Assembly: GCF_016808095.1 (NCBI RefSeq)
Contig: NC_068974.1
Location: 24,412,825 to 24,476,824, forward strand
Direction of reading: 5' to 3'
Length of the DNA: 64,000 nt
Origin: Vigna angularis
Taxonomy: Eukaryota; Streptophyta; Magnoliopsida; Fabales; Fabaceae
In this document: positions 1-10,725 of the stretch, one piece after another
Numbering within the stretch: the first letter of the stretch is position 1
How the letters are laid out: each line of letters begins with the position of its first letter
Made by a program: the position numbers and the translations under genes
Notes under the pieces: generated by a model
The model's input: the letters and a program-made list of their open reading frames with translations, nothing else
Databases searched by the model: none
What the model was told of the DNA's origin: nothing

Positions 1-189
1 TTAATTGATCTTGCATATTTTGTTTTGTAGATATTTTTGACAACTGAAAGTCTGGAATTATTATTAAGTTCCTCCTTGCTCAAAAAACTAAGAATGATAT
101 TGTGCATATATCGTTGTAAATAAAAATATCTCTGGTGCATATTTTTTTTGAAGCATCTGTTAATTATCGAGGGACTGATTTTTATGCAG

Positions 190-1174
190 TTATCTTATTT
201 CTTGGTGCATGCACAAAGCCGCCACGCTTGTCAATGGTGACTGAATACATGGAGATGGGCTCTTTGTTTTACTTGATTCATGTGAGTGGTCAAAAGAAGA
301 AGCTTAGTTGGCGGAGAAGACTAAAGATGTTGCGGGACATATGCCGGTAAGTTGTGTGGTCATTTTTAGAATATCCTGTTTATGCACAACTTTCAGAAGT
401 TGAACACTGCTTAATGGCATTTGCGTTTCAGTAAGAAAAAACGTATTTGCTTTTAAATTGTCGTTTTATCTGTTAAAACATTGACATGAGTACCTTGGTG
501 GTGACTAGGGGCCTAATGCACATACATCGTATGAAGATTATTCACCGCGATGTGAAAAGTGCTAATTGTCTTGTGGACAAGCATTGGACAGTGAAAATAT
601 GTGATTTTGGACTTTCAAGAATAATAACAGAGTCTCCCATGAGAGATTCCTTGTCAGCTGGAACCCCAGAATGGATGGCTCCTGAACTTATTCGAAATGA
701 ACCATTCACCGAAAAATGTGATATATTTAGCTTGGGGGTCATAATGTGGGAGCTCTGCACCTTGAATAGGCCATGGGAAGGCGTGCCACCGGAGAGGGTA
801 TGTTTGATTGATGATTTGTTAATCTTCCGTGAAGAGTTTGCATTTCCTTTATGTTTCTATTCAAAACTTTTATTCTTCAAAATGTAATGTTTATGTTAAC
901 ACTTTAGCCTGCTGATTAGGTGGTTTATACCGTTGCTAACGAGGGTTCTCGATTGGATATTCCTGAAGGCCCGCTAGGCAGGCTGATTTCAGGTCTGCAA
1001 CTGTCGAATTATTCGAAACCTTTTTTAGTCGATGCTATTATTTTATTCAGATTCCATTTAGTTTATTTGGTTACTCGATTTTTGTATGCAGAATGTTGGG
1101 CGGAACCACATGAACGGCCAAGTTGTGAGGAGATCCTCTCTCGCTTGGTGGACATCCAGTACTCTCTGTTTTGA
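190..1174 (+). CDS. Raf-like protein kinase (MAPKKK-related), 3' part, four exons
   Basis: Exons read as 190-346, 509-797, 920-992 and 1092-1174 (stop TGA 1172-1174). Each junction has GT/AG borders and keeps the reading phase. The joined protein holds the kinase domain from the hinge strand onward: VILFLGACTKPPRLSMVTEY, catalytic loop HRDVKSANCL, DFG, the Raf-type activation segment GTPEWMAPE, the DIFSLGVIMWEL helix, and a C-terminal ECWAEPHERPSCEEIL block ending 12 residues later. All catalytic-loop residues (H, R, D, K, N) and the DFG are present, so nothing suggests decay. The N lobe (glycine loop, VAIK lysine) and any regulatory N-terminus lie left of the window; the first exon starts in phase 1, so it continues an upstream exon. 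The family is plant Raf-like MAPKKK-related Ser/Thr kinases, resembling from memory the Arabidopsis At2g31010/At3g58640 group; substrate unknown. An AATAAA at 1328-1333 is a plausible poly(A) signal. Confidence 0.88.
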
Positions 1175-1601
1175 TGCAGTGTTTATCTTTTGTACATAGT
1201 GAACGTCGGGTAGAGTTATTACTTTTGTGTTTTCGGCTGATGTAAACTTCTATGAATTTTTGTTGTTTATCTAAAAGCGTAATGAAACATGTATCTGTGC
1301 GTTCCTAACTAAAGTGTCCTGTGTGGCAATAAAAGTTAATCCATTATCCATCACTTATCCTCTATGGGATAAAAGAAATAACAGTATATTTATAATCTGT
1401 TGTAGAATAATTTATTCTTTGTTTGATTAAAAATGAGACATGAGTCTGGTTGTTACAGTATAAAAAGTGGGAAGGAAATAGAAAAATAGTAACTGAACAA
1501 AAAGATGAGCAAGATGTTAATAATGGAGAGAAACTCCGAAACGTAAACTTTCTACATCATGCAAGCAGTTTGTATTGTCAGGCACTGTGTAGCATTACAA
1601 G
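1175..1601. other. Intergenic space between two convergent genes
   Basis: AT-rich DNA between the kinase stop codon and the MAX2 stop codon, so it should hold both 3' UTRs. AATAAA (1328-1333) suits the kinase on the plus strand. TTTATT at 1411-1416 reads AATAAA on the minus strand and could serve MAX2. No other gene is seen. Confidence 0.6.
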
Positions 1602-3737
1602 TCAATCACAGATTCGACGCCTATTCAGTGCATCTTCAAAGCGGCTGCAGGAGGCTACTCTCATTTCTGTGCTCATGTCATTCTCAGGGGCTGGGTAATA
1701 ATCCTCCCTCAGCTGTACATCCCTTAGGTTTGGTGTCTTGAGGAAAAAATTCATGAAATGCTCATGAGCTGTCCCGTGAATGAAGAGCTTCCTCAAAGTA
1801 TAACATTCTCGTAGCAAACCAGCAGCTGGAAGTGACACACTCCTCTGGTTCACATCCTCATCCTGTGGTGGCCAGTAATGAAGCTCATTCAGACTCAAAC
1901 TGCCAATCCCATTCAGAAAGAACCTCTCCCACAGGCTCAAATCCATTTGCCCTGATGGTGCTGTAAGGGCATAACCTTTGGTATCACCACAGTCCAGCTG
2001 CATCTTCAACAGCTGAGGATAACAAGCCAGAATGCTCAGACCAAACTCCCGCTCTGCTGGTTTCGGTTGCCCCCTGCTATCTCCTTCGACCTTTATAAGA
2101 ATCTCTTCCAAATTGGGGCAATCCTCCAACCCTGCCACTGGCAATGGAGTCAACAGATCACCAACTTTTATCCAAAGAGAAAGATACCGCAGCCTGTCCC
2201 AGCACTTGCCATAGAGACCGTTGTCATTGCTTTCCAAAAAGGAATCATGAACCCCCATTTCGTACTTGCATCTCTGCCTCTTCCTTTTGCTTGTATTCTC
2301 ACATTCTCCACCCCCAAAGTAATCCATTAACTCACCACCATCATCCAGTTCATCCAAACCATTCAGATCAAAATTAAGAAACCCATGGCCCAGGCCATCA
2401 CTTTCCTTCAACCCATTCCACACACAATCCACATGTAGCCGCTCAATCCGGTCCCGAATAGGCTCCAAAGCTCTGAGAGTCGCGGCGGTGTCAAGGTTGG
2501 CGCAGCCAGAAACCTTCACGTCAATCATCGTCCTGCGAAGCAAACAAGCCATGGTCCTTAGCCCCTGCTCAGTCACAAGCTTACAACCCTGAAGCTCGAA
2601 GCTAACCAGCCTGGAACACCCTCTGGCAATTTCAATCAACCCCATATCATCAAGGTCCGCGCAGTTACCAACAGACAAAGACTGAAGCCCATGGCAGAGG
2701 GCAACTCCGTCAAGCTTAGATCCAAGGGCCAAGCAAATCCCCTGAAACTGACCTAATTTCAGAACCCTCAAATTAGGGCACTTCGAACCCAACACTTCCA
2801 GCGCCAAACTACTATCCCTCACATTTTTACAAACATCTAACACCAACTCTTCCAAAAGAGGAAGTCCGGAGAACAAAGTCACTAGAGTAGCACGGCTAAC
2901 CCTACCATCTTCTCCCCCGAAACCCCCGTCCTCTCTGCGATTCGAAAAAGACGACGTATCGGCCAAGTGAAGGAGCTTGAGCTTCGGGCAATTGGACGGA
3001 ATAGCAACCAGCGTGTCGTCCCCAACGAACCCTATATATCTCGGATCGAAGGTGCAGGCCACGAGAAAGTGCTCCAGATTAGGACACGATGCGGTGATGG
3101 ATTCGATTTCATGAGACTTGAAACCCTCCGTGAAGGAGGTTGTCAAGAGATTCAGGCGGCGGAGCGAGGCTGCAGTGTCAGGGTTGGCCGCCAGCACCGG
3201 CGGGAGGTCCTCCGGCCAGTGGTAAAACGAGGAGAGGTCGAACGAGGCTAGCGATCGGCACTGCGAGAACAGCACGGCGAAGTCGGATCCCGCGGGCGAT
3301 GTCGGCGGGCGCTGGTGCCAGCGCACGAGCTTGACGCTGGAGAGCTCCGGCCAGGGGGAGAGGAGGAGGAGTTGGAGTGTAGCGGGGTCGCGCGCGTACA
3401 CGGCGAGCGAGGTGACGCGGGGGAAGGCGTCGCGCAGGCGGAGCGCGAGGAGGCGCGGGTCGAAGGTTGTGGTGGCGGAGGAGCAGAAGAGCGCGTGACC
3501 CCACGGCGAAAGGAAGGAGAGGTCGAGGTGTGTAACGTGCGTGAAGGAGGTCGGGATGAGGTGGAGGTCACGCGCGTTCCCTCGCAGCGTGAGCGAGATG
3601 CGCGTCTTGCGCTCCAAGCGGAAAAAGCTTCTACACACCAGGGACAACGAGTTTCGCGTGCGCGTGTCGGAGACGGCGGAGAAGACGTTCAACAGGATCT
3701 CCTCCGGGAGGTTACTCACAGTTGTTCCGTCACCCAT
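1602..3737 (-). CDS. MAX2: MAX2/RMS4/D3-type F-box LRR protein, complete and intronless
   Basis: A 711-residue protein in one open frame from ATG at 3737 to TGA at 1602, the usual size and single-exon form for MAX2. Residues ~8-46 (SNLPEEILLNVF...SLSLVCRSFFRLERKTR) are the F-box that binds SKP1/ASK. The hallmark LTLRGNARDLHLIP and HLDLSFLSPWGHALF follow. The rest is leucine-rich repeats (for example CPNLRVLKLGQFQG, CSRLVSFELQGCKLV), broken at ~445-510 by an acidic then basic insertion (DELDDGGELMDYF, SKRKRQR) typical of the family. The extreme C-terminus ALNRRRICD matches the conserved C-terminal helix end. Known role: substrate receptor of a nuclear SCF ubiquitin ligase that, with D14 or KAI2, targets SMXL/D53 and SMAX1 repressors in strigolactone and karrikin responses. 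The 5' half (about 3100-3600) is much more GC-rich than the rest. No disabling change is seen. Confidence 0.95.
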   Translation of the reverse strand: MGDGTTVSNLPEEILLNVFSAVSDTRTRNSLSLVCRSFFRLERKTRISLTLRGNARDLHLIPTSFTHVTHLDLSFLSPWGHALFCSSATTTFDPRLLALRLRDAFPRVTSLAVYARDPATLQLLLLSPWPELSSVKLVRWHQRPPTSPAGSDFAVLFSQCRSLASFDLSSFYHWPEDLPPVLAANPDTAASLRRLNLLTTSFTEGFKSHEIESITASCPNLEHFLVACTFDPRYIGFVGDDTLVAIPSNCPKLKLLHLADTSSFSNRREDGGFGGEDGRVSRATLVTLFSGLPLLEELVLDVCKNVRDSSLALEVLGSKCPNLRVLKLGQFQGICLALGSKLDGVALCHGLQSLSVGNCADLDDMGLIEIARGCSRLVSFELQGCKLVTEQGLRTMACLLRRTMIDVKVSGCANLDTAATLRALEPIRDRIERLHVDCVWNGLKESDGLGHGFLNFDLNGLDELDDGGELMDYFGGGECENTSKRKRQRCKYEMGVHDSFLESNDNGLYGKCWDRLRYLSLWIKVGDLLTPLPVAGLEDCPNLEEILIKVEGDSRGQPKPAEREFGLSILACYPQLLKMQLDCGDTKGYALTAPSGQMDLSLWERFFLNGIGSLSLNELHYWPPQDEDVNQRSVSLPAAGLLRECYTLRKLFIHGTAHEHFMNFFLKTPNLRDVQLREDYYPAPENDMSTEMRVASCSRFEDALNRRRICD

Positions 3738-5486
3738 TTCCGGTAAGACAATTCTATCCCAACTCTTTCTATTTTTAATATTTTATTTTACTATATGATA
3801 GTGTATTGTAGGAAGAGAGAGAGAGGAGAGAGTGTGTGAAAAATGAGAATGGATTAGGTTGGGTGTGTGATGATTGATGGATGGACATTAAATGAAGGTT
3901 TGGAGGGAGAGGGTATTAATGGATGGATGGGTTTTGTTGGGGTGATTTAGAGGCAGGTGAATAGGATGTATGTGCATGTAGGGGAAAGAAAGTTTGGAGA
4001 GAGAATGAAAAAGAAAAAGGGAAAAAAGAAAAGAAAAGAAGGAATGGGTTTGGTTTATAGTGAAAGCCAGCCAAGGGGCATGGGTGTAATGGTGCGTGCA
4101 TAGGAAATCTGTCTGCACGTTATCTATGAAAAAGAAAAGGAATACAGACAAACCATACAGGATCGGATGACCCCACTTACCAGCCATTATATCCCCTACA
4201 TTTTATTAAAAAATAATACACTCTTCTACTATTACAATTTTCAACTATTTTTTAATTTTAATAAATTTATCAAATATTCTCCACACTTTTATTTATTTTC
4301 ATTTCCTTCTCTTTTTTTAGAATATTCGCCACTTTTTTTTTTTTTGCAGGACTAATCACTAATACTTTTATAATCTCTTTGTCTATCCCCACTGCCTTTT
4401 TCTTCCCAGACCAGTGTTTACATTTTTTATTTCTACGGAAGTTTATTTTATTCAGTAATATTATATATTATAAAAGTTCATAGTAAAAATCCAAAAGCAT
4501 TAGCTGATTTGCACCTTGCACAAGCCAGCAATAGGCAAGAATCACGACACACATCTGATGGATTCAACTGTCCCTTTCTATTCTATTGCCCTTTTCAACC
4601 AATTTTAATGGATAAGTATTGTAATCTTTTGAAAAAAGTATTAATTTCTTTTAAGCGCAAAACCAATTCTTTGGTATTAGGATGTTAATTATGTTAGTAA
4701 AATTAATGCCTAAAAAACTTGTTAATATATCAACATATTAGTTAAAAGATTAATTTTGTAATAAAATATTAATTAAAAGAAAGTAGCCACTGTAATTTTC
4801 ATTGGCTAATATAATTTTTTTTTCATAAGATTTAACGAGGCAAGTGTTGGTGATTTTTCTTATGTTTTATAAATAACTTAGTGGATGTTGTTTGGCACGA
4901 TAGTGACTTTGTGCAGATTATGGAGATTGATTGTGTTGAGTTAGAAGCAATGAAAGAACTTCGACGTTTTCTCTTTATTTTTTAGTAGTATAACACAACA
5001 GATTTTAATGAAAAGAAGAAAGGATACAACTAAGAAGTAATTGACTTATGGACTAAAAAGTAAATAGTCATTGATTATTTATTTATAAAAAATAAAAAGA
5101 ATGATGCATTTTCAAAGATGACAAAAATCTGCAGTACTGTTGCATGTAAAACTCTTTACAAGTTGTAGACTATCAGCTGAATGAATACTTCCACTTTTTT
5201 AGTGTACATTGCTAAATGATAAGATACCTGTACCTGTATTGTACTTGTGTTTATTACGTAAAAGTAAGTTATTTTAACTCATTTTCTAATATTTTTAAAA
5301 CTATTTATTTTAATATAATTTACTTGAAAATAACTCATTTTAATTTTCTTATTTTAAAAGTATCCTAACAAATATCTACCTTAAATATTTATAAAATCAA
5401 TAACTGATAGATCCTCGTATAAATACAGTCAAATAATGATAGAGTCTGAGTCCGAGTCCGAACTTATTTTCCTATTTCAAAATTCG
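3738..5486. other. MAX2 upstream region and AT-rich intergenic DNA
   Basis: MAX2 5' UTR and promoter should lie at the left of this stretch on the minus strand. Purine-rich tracts (GA repeats ~3810-3832, GAAA-rich ~4005-4045) read as CT-rich on the MAX2 strand, common in plant 5' leaders. No TATA box could be assigned with confidence. From ~4200 on the DNA is AT-rich with no convincing ORF, RNA gene or element ends. Confidence 0.4.
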
Positions 5487-5495
5487 TTAATATTA

Positions 5496-5696
5496 CGTTT
5501 AATCATTTTTGAGACTTTTGTTTGTGCAGAGTTGTTTCAAATTGGTTCTTCGTTTAAATTTTAACTCAATTAGGTTTCTGTTTGTGCAAAATTGAATCAA
5601 TTAAACTCTTACTGTTAATTTAAATGAACGACGTTATGTTTTGAGTCACGTGGCATGCTGATATAGCAAACCATGTGGCAGTGACTTGGTGACATT
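5496..5696 (+). repeat. Left terminal inverted repeat of the MULE
   Basis: Pairs with 6848-7046. Shared blocks include TTTAATCATTTTT at the tip, CAATTAGGTTTCT against TAATTAGGTCTCT, and an inner ATGCTGA ... CATGTGGCA stretch. The arms carry several indels, so the insertion is not very recent, although the 9-bp target duplication is still perfect. Confidence 0.75.
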
Positions 5697-6431
5697 AAAA
5701 TCACGTAGCAATGAATCAACCGCTGTCAAATCCTAAACCGAAATCATCTTTCTCACGCATCCAAACCCTTAGGCCGTTGTCGCCATAAATCATGTCGTGC
5801 TTCCTTGCGCCAGTCACTAGCTTTAATGCATCATCTTCTTCGCACAGATAGCCACCATGCAAGCCTCCATTGGCGCAACCTAAATCACGAGCACACGATG
5901 CGTCAGCCTCCATGAAACACCACCAAACCTAATCACAAAATACCCAAATCAATTTCATCAGAGAGTATCACGCCTTACACCTAGAAATCAAATGAAAAAA
6001 AGCTCTAACCCAGAAAAATTCCCAATTTGAAAAACCCTTTCGAACCCTAAATCGCATTTAAGCTCTCCATAGCCACAAATTGCATCTAAATCTATATTTA
6101 GAAGCCTCCAAACAAGCGGATGCCCATTAACCATTTCCCAAATCCTTCAATTTCTTTTTCATCTGCATAAAAAAAAAAAAAAACTAATCCAACCATTCCG
6201 AATCAACTGCACCACAAACCAAACTAGAAAATGAATTCCTCGATTAATCTTCATCATCAATTATCTCCAAATACTACAACCACCTTCACCCAAGCATGAT
6301 CTTCACCATTGATCCAACTAAAGATCGCGCTTCAGAATCATCAGCAAAAACCAGCTTCAACCTCTCTTCCTCAGAAGCCTTAGCTGCCATCCTCCTTTTA
6401 GTCGTCGTTCAACCTTCATCAACCATTGTCA

Positions 6432-6768
6432 ATGGTTACTTCCAACACCAAGCTTCCCCTCAAGAAGATTCCCAAAAGCTACGGTCTCCCCTTCTTCAAA
6501 CCCTTGAGTCATTGCTCTCCTCGACGACGTCTCATTCCAAATCCTCTTCGACAACTCCAAGGTCGACAAGCGAGACATCCTTGACGGCACCTTCATGCCT
6601 TCCATCTCCTTCACTAGCGGTTACCGTGTCTGCCCCTCCCAGGTCACCACTGAGCCCTCTCACACGCTCCTCAAGACCTTCATTTTCTGTCTCCTCACCA
6701 ATCAAGACCCCTCTGCAACGAAAGTCAGCTTTGACAATAGTTGCACCACCACGAGCAAGCTGGGATAA
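6432..6768 (+). pseudogene. Captured CYP74 fragment (hydroperoxide lyase / allene oxide synthase family)
   Basis: Frame from ATG 6432 gives MVTSNTKLPLKKIPKSYGL followed by PFF, matching the N-terminal 'IPG-YGLPFFG' region of CYP74 enzymes. About 75 bases later the match continues one frame over from 6508: VIALLDDVSFQILFDNSKV, then KRDILDGTFMPSISF and SGYRV, TEPSH, aligning with the CYP74 stretch around 'LFDxSKVEKxxxxxGTxMPSxxxTGGYRV..YLDPSEP'. The ~45 residues that normally lie between are missing and a TGA (6505-6507) precedes the second block, so the copy has an internal deletion and frame change. The second block stays open to TAA at 6766. Heme-binding and C-terminal regions are absent, so no enzyme can be made. 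The wording of the second block looks closest to CYP74C, from memory. CYP74 enzymes cleave or dehydrate fatty acid hydroperoxides in oxylipin synthesis. Confidence 0.75.
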
Positions 6769-6847
6769 AAGAGAAGAACAAGAGGAAGGGACAAGTACCC
6801 CTTTGGCAACAACTCGCCAATTGGGAGGAAAGGGATACAAAACCCAC

Positions 6848-7046
6848 GTCACTAATACTCTGAACGTGCCACATGTTTAGAATCTGCAAAGTCAGCATGT
6901 CATGTGATTGACCTCTTAACGTTGTTTATTGAAATTGACGACAATAGTGTAATTGAATTAATTTTACACAAATAGAGACCTAATTAAGATAACGAATAAT
7001 AGAAGGACCTATTTGAAATAACAAGAATCTAAAAAATGATTAAACC
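6848..7046 (-). repeat. Right terminal inverted repeat of the MULE
   Basis: Inverted partner of 5496-5696, ending GATTAAACC directly before the right copy of the 9-bp target duplication. Confidence 0.75.
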
Positions 7047-7055
7047 TTAATATTA

Positions 7056-7672
7056 TTATAAAACTTATCCACCCGTGATCATCACTTGTGTGTACATGAC
7101 AATTTATATATTTTTTATTTTCCAATGCAAATGCAAGATGTTATTATTAAATATTGAATAGAAAATTAAATTATTTATTCGTAATCTTTATATGTAAAAA
7201 TATTTATTTTAGTTTCTTTTAGTTCTTATGAATTTAAAATATATAAACTAAAAAGCTACAAAAATAACATGTAGATGAACTAAAGAAAAGTAAAATAATA
7301 GTTTATAAATATTAAAATAAATAATTTTTTAATATAAAAATTTGAATGTAAAATTTGTTAAGATTGAAGAAATAAAACCTTGGTAAGATGAGAGTGAGGT
7401 TGGGTTTGTAAGAGGTGATGTGTTTGTTGTGTACGAAAATGTTTTATTATGAGGCAGTGATAAGCGAGTGATATGGTTGGTATGTTGGGTACACGTGAAA
7501 CTGCAGGCCGCCGACCAAACCAACCTTGCTTGGCCCTCCAACTCATTAGTCCTCACTGCTACAATGTGTGCCAAAGAGCTCTAGTTTTTTCTTCACCCCT
7601 TTACTTCACTATACTTTTTCATGAAAAATAGCATAACGATTTATTAATACATTTTTATAATATTTTAAGATA

Positions 7673-7722
<50 letters not shown>

Positions 7723-8797
7723 ACATATATATAAAATAAAATAAATAATAAATCAGTAAAAAACATGTATATTGTGTTAAAATATTGTTAAAATATCTAT
7801 ATTAAAATTAACAATATTTCTTATCCAATATAATAATACTTATTAAAAATACAGTGAATATACTGTAATAATGTTTAAAGAAAATTTAAAACTGCTATTC
7901 AGTAAAAATAAAATTATACAACATATAAACTTTTAAATGAATAAGGTTTGACACATTAAATGTTTATTATATTTTTAGTATTTATAAATGAACTGAAAAT
8001 AGTGTATAAAGTTTCATGTTAATTATTTGTTTTATAAAGTTGTGTACTTTCTTAATTTTATCTTTTATTAAATAAACAAGGTTTAGTTCAGTTCTCTCTA
8101 ACGTTATATTAAAATAAAATTTTATCTTTCTTCGACTGTTCTCATTATTCTTTTTGGTTAAAGTTGATAAGTTTAAAATGTCAAGTCTTTCAATAAAAAT
8201 AAAATATAAAACAATTAACATGCATGCAAAAATATAAAGTTAAGCTTTGTTAACAAAGAGAAACTTCATTAAACAAGTACAAGAAGCAGAAAAAGACACA
8301 AATAATATGGAAATTTATAAAGCAACCTTACCTACTTACTCCAATTACAACATTCAACCGAACAGAATCTTATAAAAATACCTTAGAGCAACCATATAAC
8401 ACTCTAAACTTAACATTTTGGAAAGATTCCTTACCTGATATACATAAATATAGAACATTTCTGAAAGATTCCTTACTTCATATGCATAAAAATAGAGCAT
8501 TTTTGAATTCCTTGTGTCTAAACCCTTCCTTTGGCATGTGCTTTGGTAGCTATAGCCTTTCACTCTTGACGAAATGTATATGATCAACTCCTACTTCCCT
8601 TCCCCTCTAGAATTTATAAACATATCCAACTATTGCCAACTCATTATGTTGTTGTCCCAAACATTTGCACATGCTTCTCCAGCCATCTTTCAGATCCTAC
8701 CATAACAATATAAAGCAGCATACATTTTCCTTATAAATTCTATTATTCCAACATGCCAAAGGACATATTTATACTAGTTATCGTGATACGTACATAC
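7056..8797. other. AT-rich intergenic DNA
   Basis: No gene recognised. It contains a TA microsatellite (7674-7719) and a ~42-bp imperfect tandem pair at about 8416-8500 sharing 'gaaagattccttac' and 'atacataaa'. Short minus ORFs (for example 8354-8587) overlap this pair and look like chance frames. Confidence 0.4.
7674..7719. repeat. (TA)n microsatellite, ~46 bp
   Basis: An uninterrupted TA dinucleotide run, seen directly. Length is prone to change by slippage. Confidence 0.95.
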
Positions 8798-8802
8798 CAT
8801 GG

Positions 8803-8994
8803 TATTAGACCAACGTTGTTGAAATATGCAGAGAAGAGAGTAAATGAAAGAGTGTACTGAGAGAGGTTGAGAAAACTGAGGTGAATTCTCATTAAAAAAT
8901 TGAATTAAAGAAATACAGAAGAAAATATATAAGCAACACAGTAAAACAAGTTAACTGTCATTTTGATAGTTATATTAGTTGGATTAACACAACA
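8803..8994 (-). repeat. 3' LTR of the Copia element
   Basis: About 192 bp, matching 13267-13461. On the minus strand it begins TGTTGTGTTAATCC. The inner border is fixed by the adjacent polypurine tract; the outer border (TCTAATA before the target duplication) is set only by where the two LTRs stop matching, so it could shift by a few bases. Confidence 0.85.
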
Positions 8995-9117
8995 CTCCCC
9001 CTTAATCCAAACTCTTTATAGATTTAACACTAAGTAAGCTTCTCAATATTTCAAATCTGTTCTGTTTCAAGGCTTTTGTAAAAACTTCAGCAACTTGATC
9101 TTCTGTGGAGCACTGTA

Positions 9118-9669
9118 TTAGCTCCAATTTCCCTTGTTGATTAGATCTCTCAAGAAATGAAATTTAGTTTCTATGTGTTTGCTCCTGTCATGGAAAACTG
9201 GATTCTTGGACAAACTAATAGCAGATTTATTGTCTACTAAGAGTTGTACTGGTTTTCTACACTCAAGCTTCAATTCATCAAAGATTATTTCCAACCATAC
9301 ACATTGGCATGCTGTTTCTGCAGAGGCAATATATTCAGCTTCACATGAGGAGAGAGCAACCACGTTTTGCTTCTTAGAACACCAAGAAATTGGTGCTCCC
9401 ATGTACTTGAACAAGTAACTGGATGTGCTCTTTCTGTCTACCTTGTCACCACACCAATCTATATCACACCATGCTTCCAAAACTCCATCTATGATGTCAG
9501 ATTTCTTAGGGAAGAAAAGATCGAAGTCTACTGTCCCTTTTAAGTAGCGTAGAATGTGTTTGGCAACAACTAGATGTGATTGCCTTGGATCACTCATAAA
9601 CATACTCACCAGCCCAACTCCATAACTAATGTCAGGTCTACTATTACAAACATACCTGAGTAATCCCAC
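9118..9669 (-). pseudogene. Copia RNase H region
   Basis: A 183-codon frame with the Copia RNase H pattern: GLLRYVCNSRPDISYGVGL, HLVVAKHILRYLKGT, SWCSKKQNVVALSSCEAEYI, and LLVDNKSAISLSKNPVFHDR plus SKHIE. The catalytic-type residues D in 'WCDIDW', E in 'CEAEY' and D in 'LVDNKSA' are kept. It is detached from the RT segment by stops at about 9670-9780. In an intact element it degrades the RNA of the RNA:DNA hybrid. Confidence 0.88.
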
Positions 9670-9781
9670 AATCTGCTTAAATAAAGTAGCATCACCTTTT
9701 TGTCATTTGCTTAGATAGTCAATTTCAAGTTTGCCATGACTGGAACTGAGGTGCTGTTGCAATTTTCCGTGCTAAATCTCT

Positions 9782-9976
9782 TCAACACCTCATTAATATA
9801 TCTCTTTTGATGAATGAACATACCATTTGTTGTTGCCAAAATTCCAGCCCCAAAAAATAGCTCAAACTGCTGAGATCTTTCATCTCAAACTCTTCTTTCA
9901 TTCTCTTCTTAAATTCTTCAATTGCTTCTACAGAATTTCCAGTCACTAGAAGATCATCTACATACAAACAAATCAA
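9782..9976 (-). pseudogene. Copia reverse transcriptase, C-terminal part with YVDD
   Basis: A short frame beginning MICLYVDDLLVTG, which contains the RT catalytic motif YVDD, followed by FKKRMKEEFEMKDLSSLSYF and LGLE, the conserved thumb-side stretch of Copia RTs. Stops separate it from the N-terminal RT piece at 10090-10725 and from RNase H, so it is a relic. Confidence 0.88.
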
Positions 9977-10089
9977 TAGAATCCCTTGCTATTCAACAGG
10001 TTTCACATAGACACCAAATTCCATAGTGCACTTCTGGAATCCAAGCCTGATAAGCAAAGCGTTGATATGATTGTTCCATGCTCGAGGTC

Positions 10090-10725
10090 CTATCTAAGTC
10101 CATTTAAGGCTTTGTTTAGCCTATATACCTTATGCTCCTCATCTTTCTTCTCAAACCCAGGAGGTTGTCTCACATAAACCTCCTCTTCTAGTGGACCACT
10201 CAAAAACGTTGGTTTCACATCCATCTGGAAAATTTTCCAGCTCTTAAAACTGGCCACTACAACTACTAATCTCATTGTTTCAAGTCTTGCAACTAGTGCA
10301 AAGACATTTGTGAAGTCAACTCCAGGTTTCTGCAAAAAAACCTTTGCAACCAATCTAGCTTTAAGCTTTGCTATACCTCCATCTGGATTGTACTTGGTTT
10401 TAAACACCCATTTAACCTTAATAAGCTGTTTGTGTTGAGCCAGCTCTACCATCTTCCAGGTTCTATTCTTCTCAATTGCCTTTAGCTTCTCCATCATTGC
10501 TTCTTTCCACTTCTTTATATCAATAGTTTTCCTCCACGTAAGTATTTCTGCATCGGCCAAGAAAGTAAGGTGGACAAGGTCACCAGAATATGTTATATCA
10601 CTATTTGTAAACACCTCATGGTCTGAGAGTCTAGTAGAAGGGAACCTTACTCTTTGAGGTCTTCTATAATTAGCTTCAACATCAGTAACAACCTGTTCAA
10701 CATCATCAGGTTTCCTTTCTTCCAA
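10090..10725 (-). pseudogene. Copia reverse transcriptase, N-terminal part
   Basis: A 211-codon frame with KWVFKTKYNPDGGIAKLKAR, LVAKVFLQKPGVDFTNVFA, MDVKPTFLSGPLEEEVYVRQ and PPGFEKK, matching the start of the Copia RT (RVT_2). The first catalytic Asp (in MDVK) is kept, but neighbouring residues usually conserved (G in VAKG, A in DVKxAFL, N in LNG) are changed, and the frame stops after NKALNGLR where the family continues. These are marks of decay. Confidence 0.9.

Larger units (their letters stand above)
5496..7046. mobile_element. Non-autonomous Mutator-like element with captured gene DNA (Pack-MULE type)
   Basis: A 1,551-bp element with long terminal inverted repeats: the left end reads CGTTTAATCATTTTTGAGAC and the right end, reverse-complemented, reads GGTTTAATCATTTTTTAGAT. 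Similarity with gaps continues for about 200 bp on each side (5496-5696 and 6848-7046). The element is flanked by a perfect 9-bp direct repeat TTAATATTA (5487-5495 and 7047-7055), the target duplication length of Mutator-like transposons. No MULE transposase is present, so it would depend on an element elsewhere. The interior is richer in GC than the flanks and contains a piece of a CYP74 gene (6432-6768), the signature of a Pack-MULE. A 65-codon minus ORF (5716-5913, starting MEADASCARDLG) lies inside the left part and was not recognised. Confidence 0.82.

Noticed and set aside
1..189. A further kinase exon at the left edge
   Set aside because: No frame encodes the expected N-lobe sequence; it reads as intron up to the acceptor at 188-189.
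3178..3746. Several 85-143-codon frames overlapping the MAX2 5' half on both strands
   Set aside because: GC-rich shadow frames of MAX2.
6296..6880. 194-codon plus frame as a gene
   Set aside because: The CYP74 similarity lies in the two other plus phases; this Ser/Pro-rich frame is a by-product of codon bias.
8354..8587. 77-codon minus frame with a repeated EVRNLSEM-type motif
   Set aside because: Explained by the ~42-bp tandem duplication in non-coding DNA.
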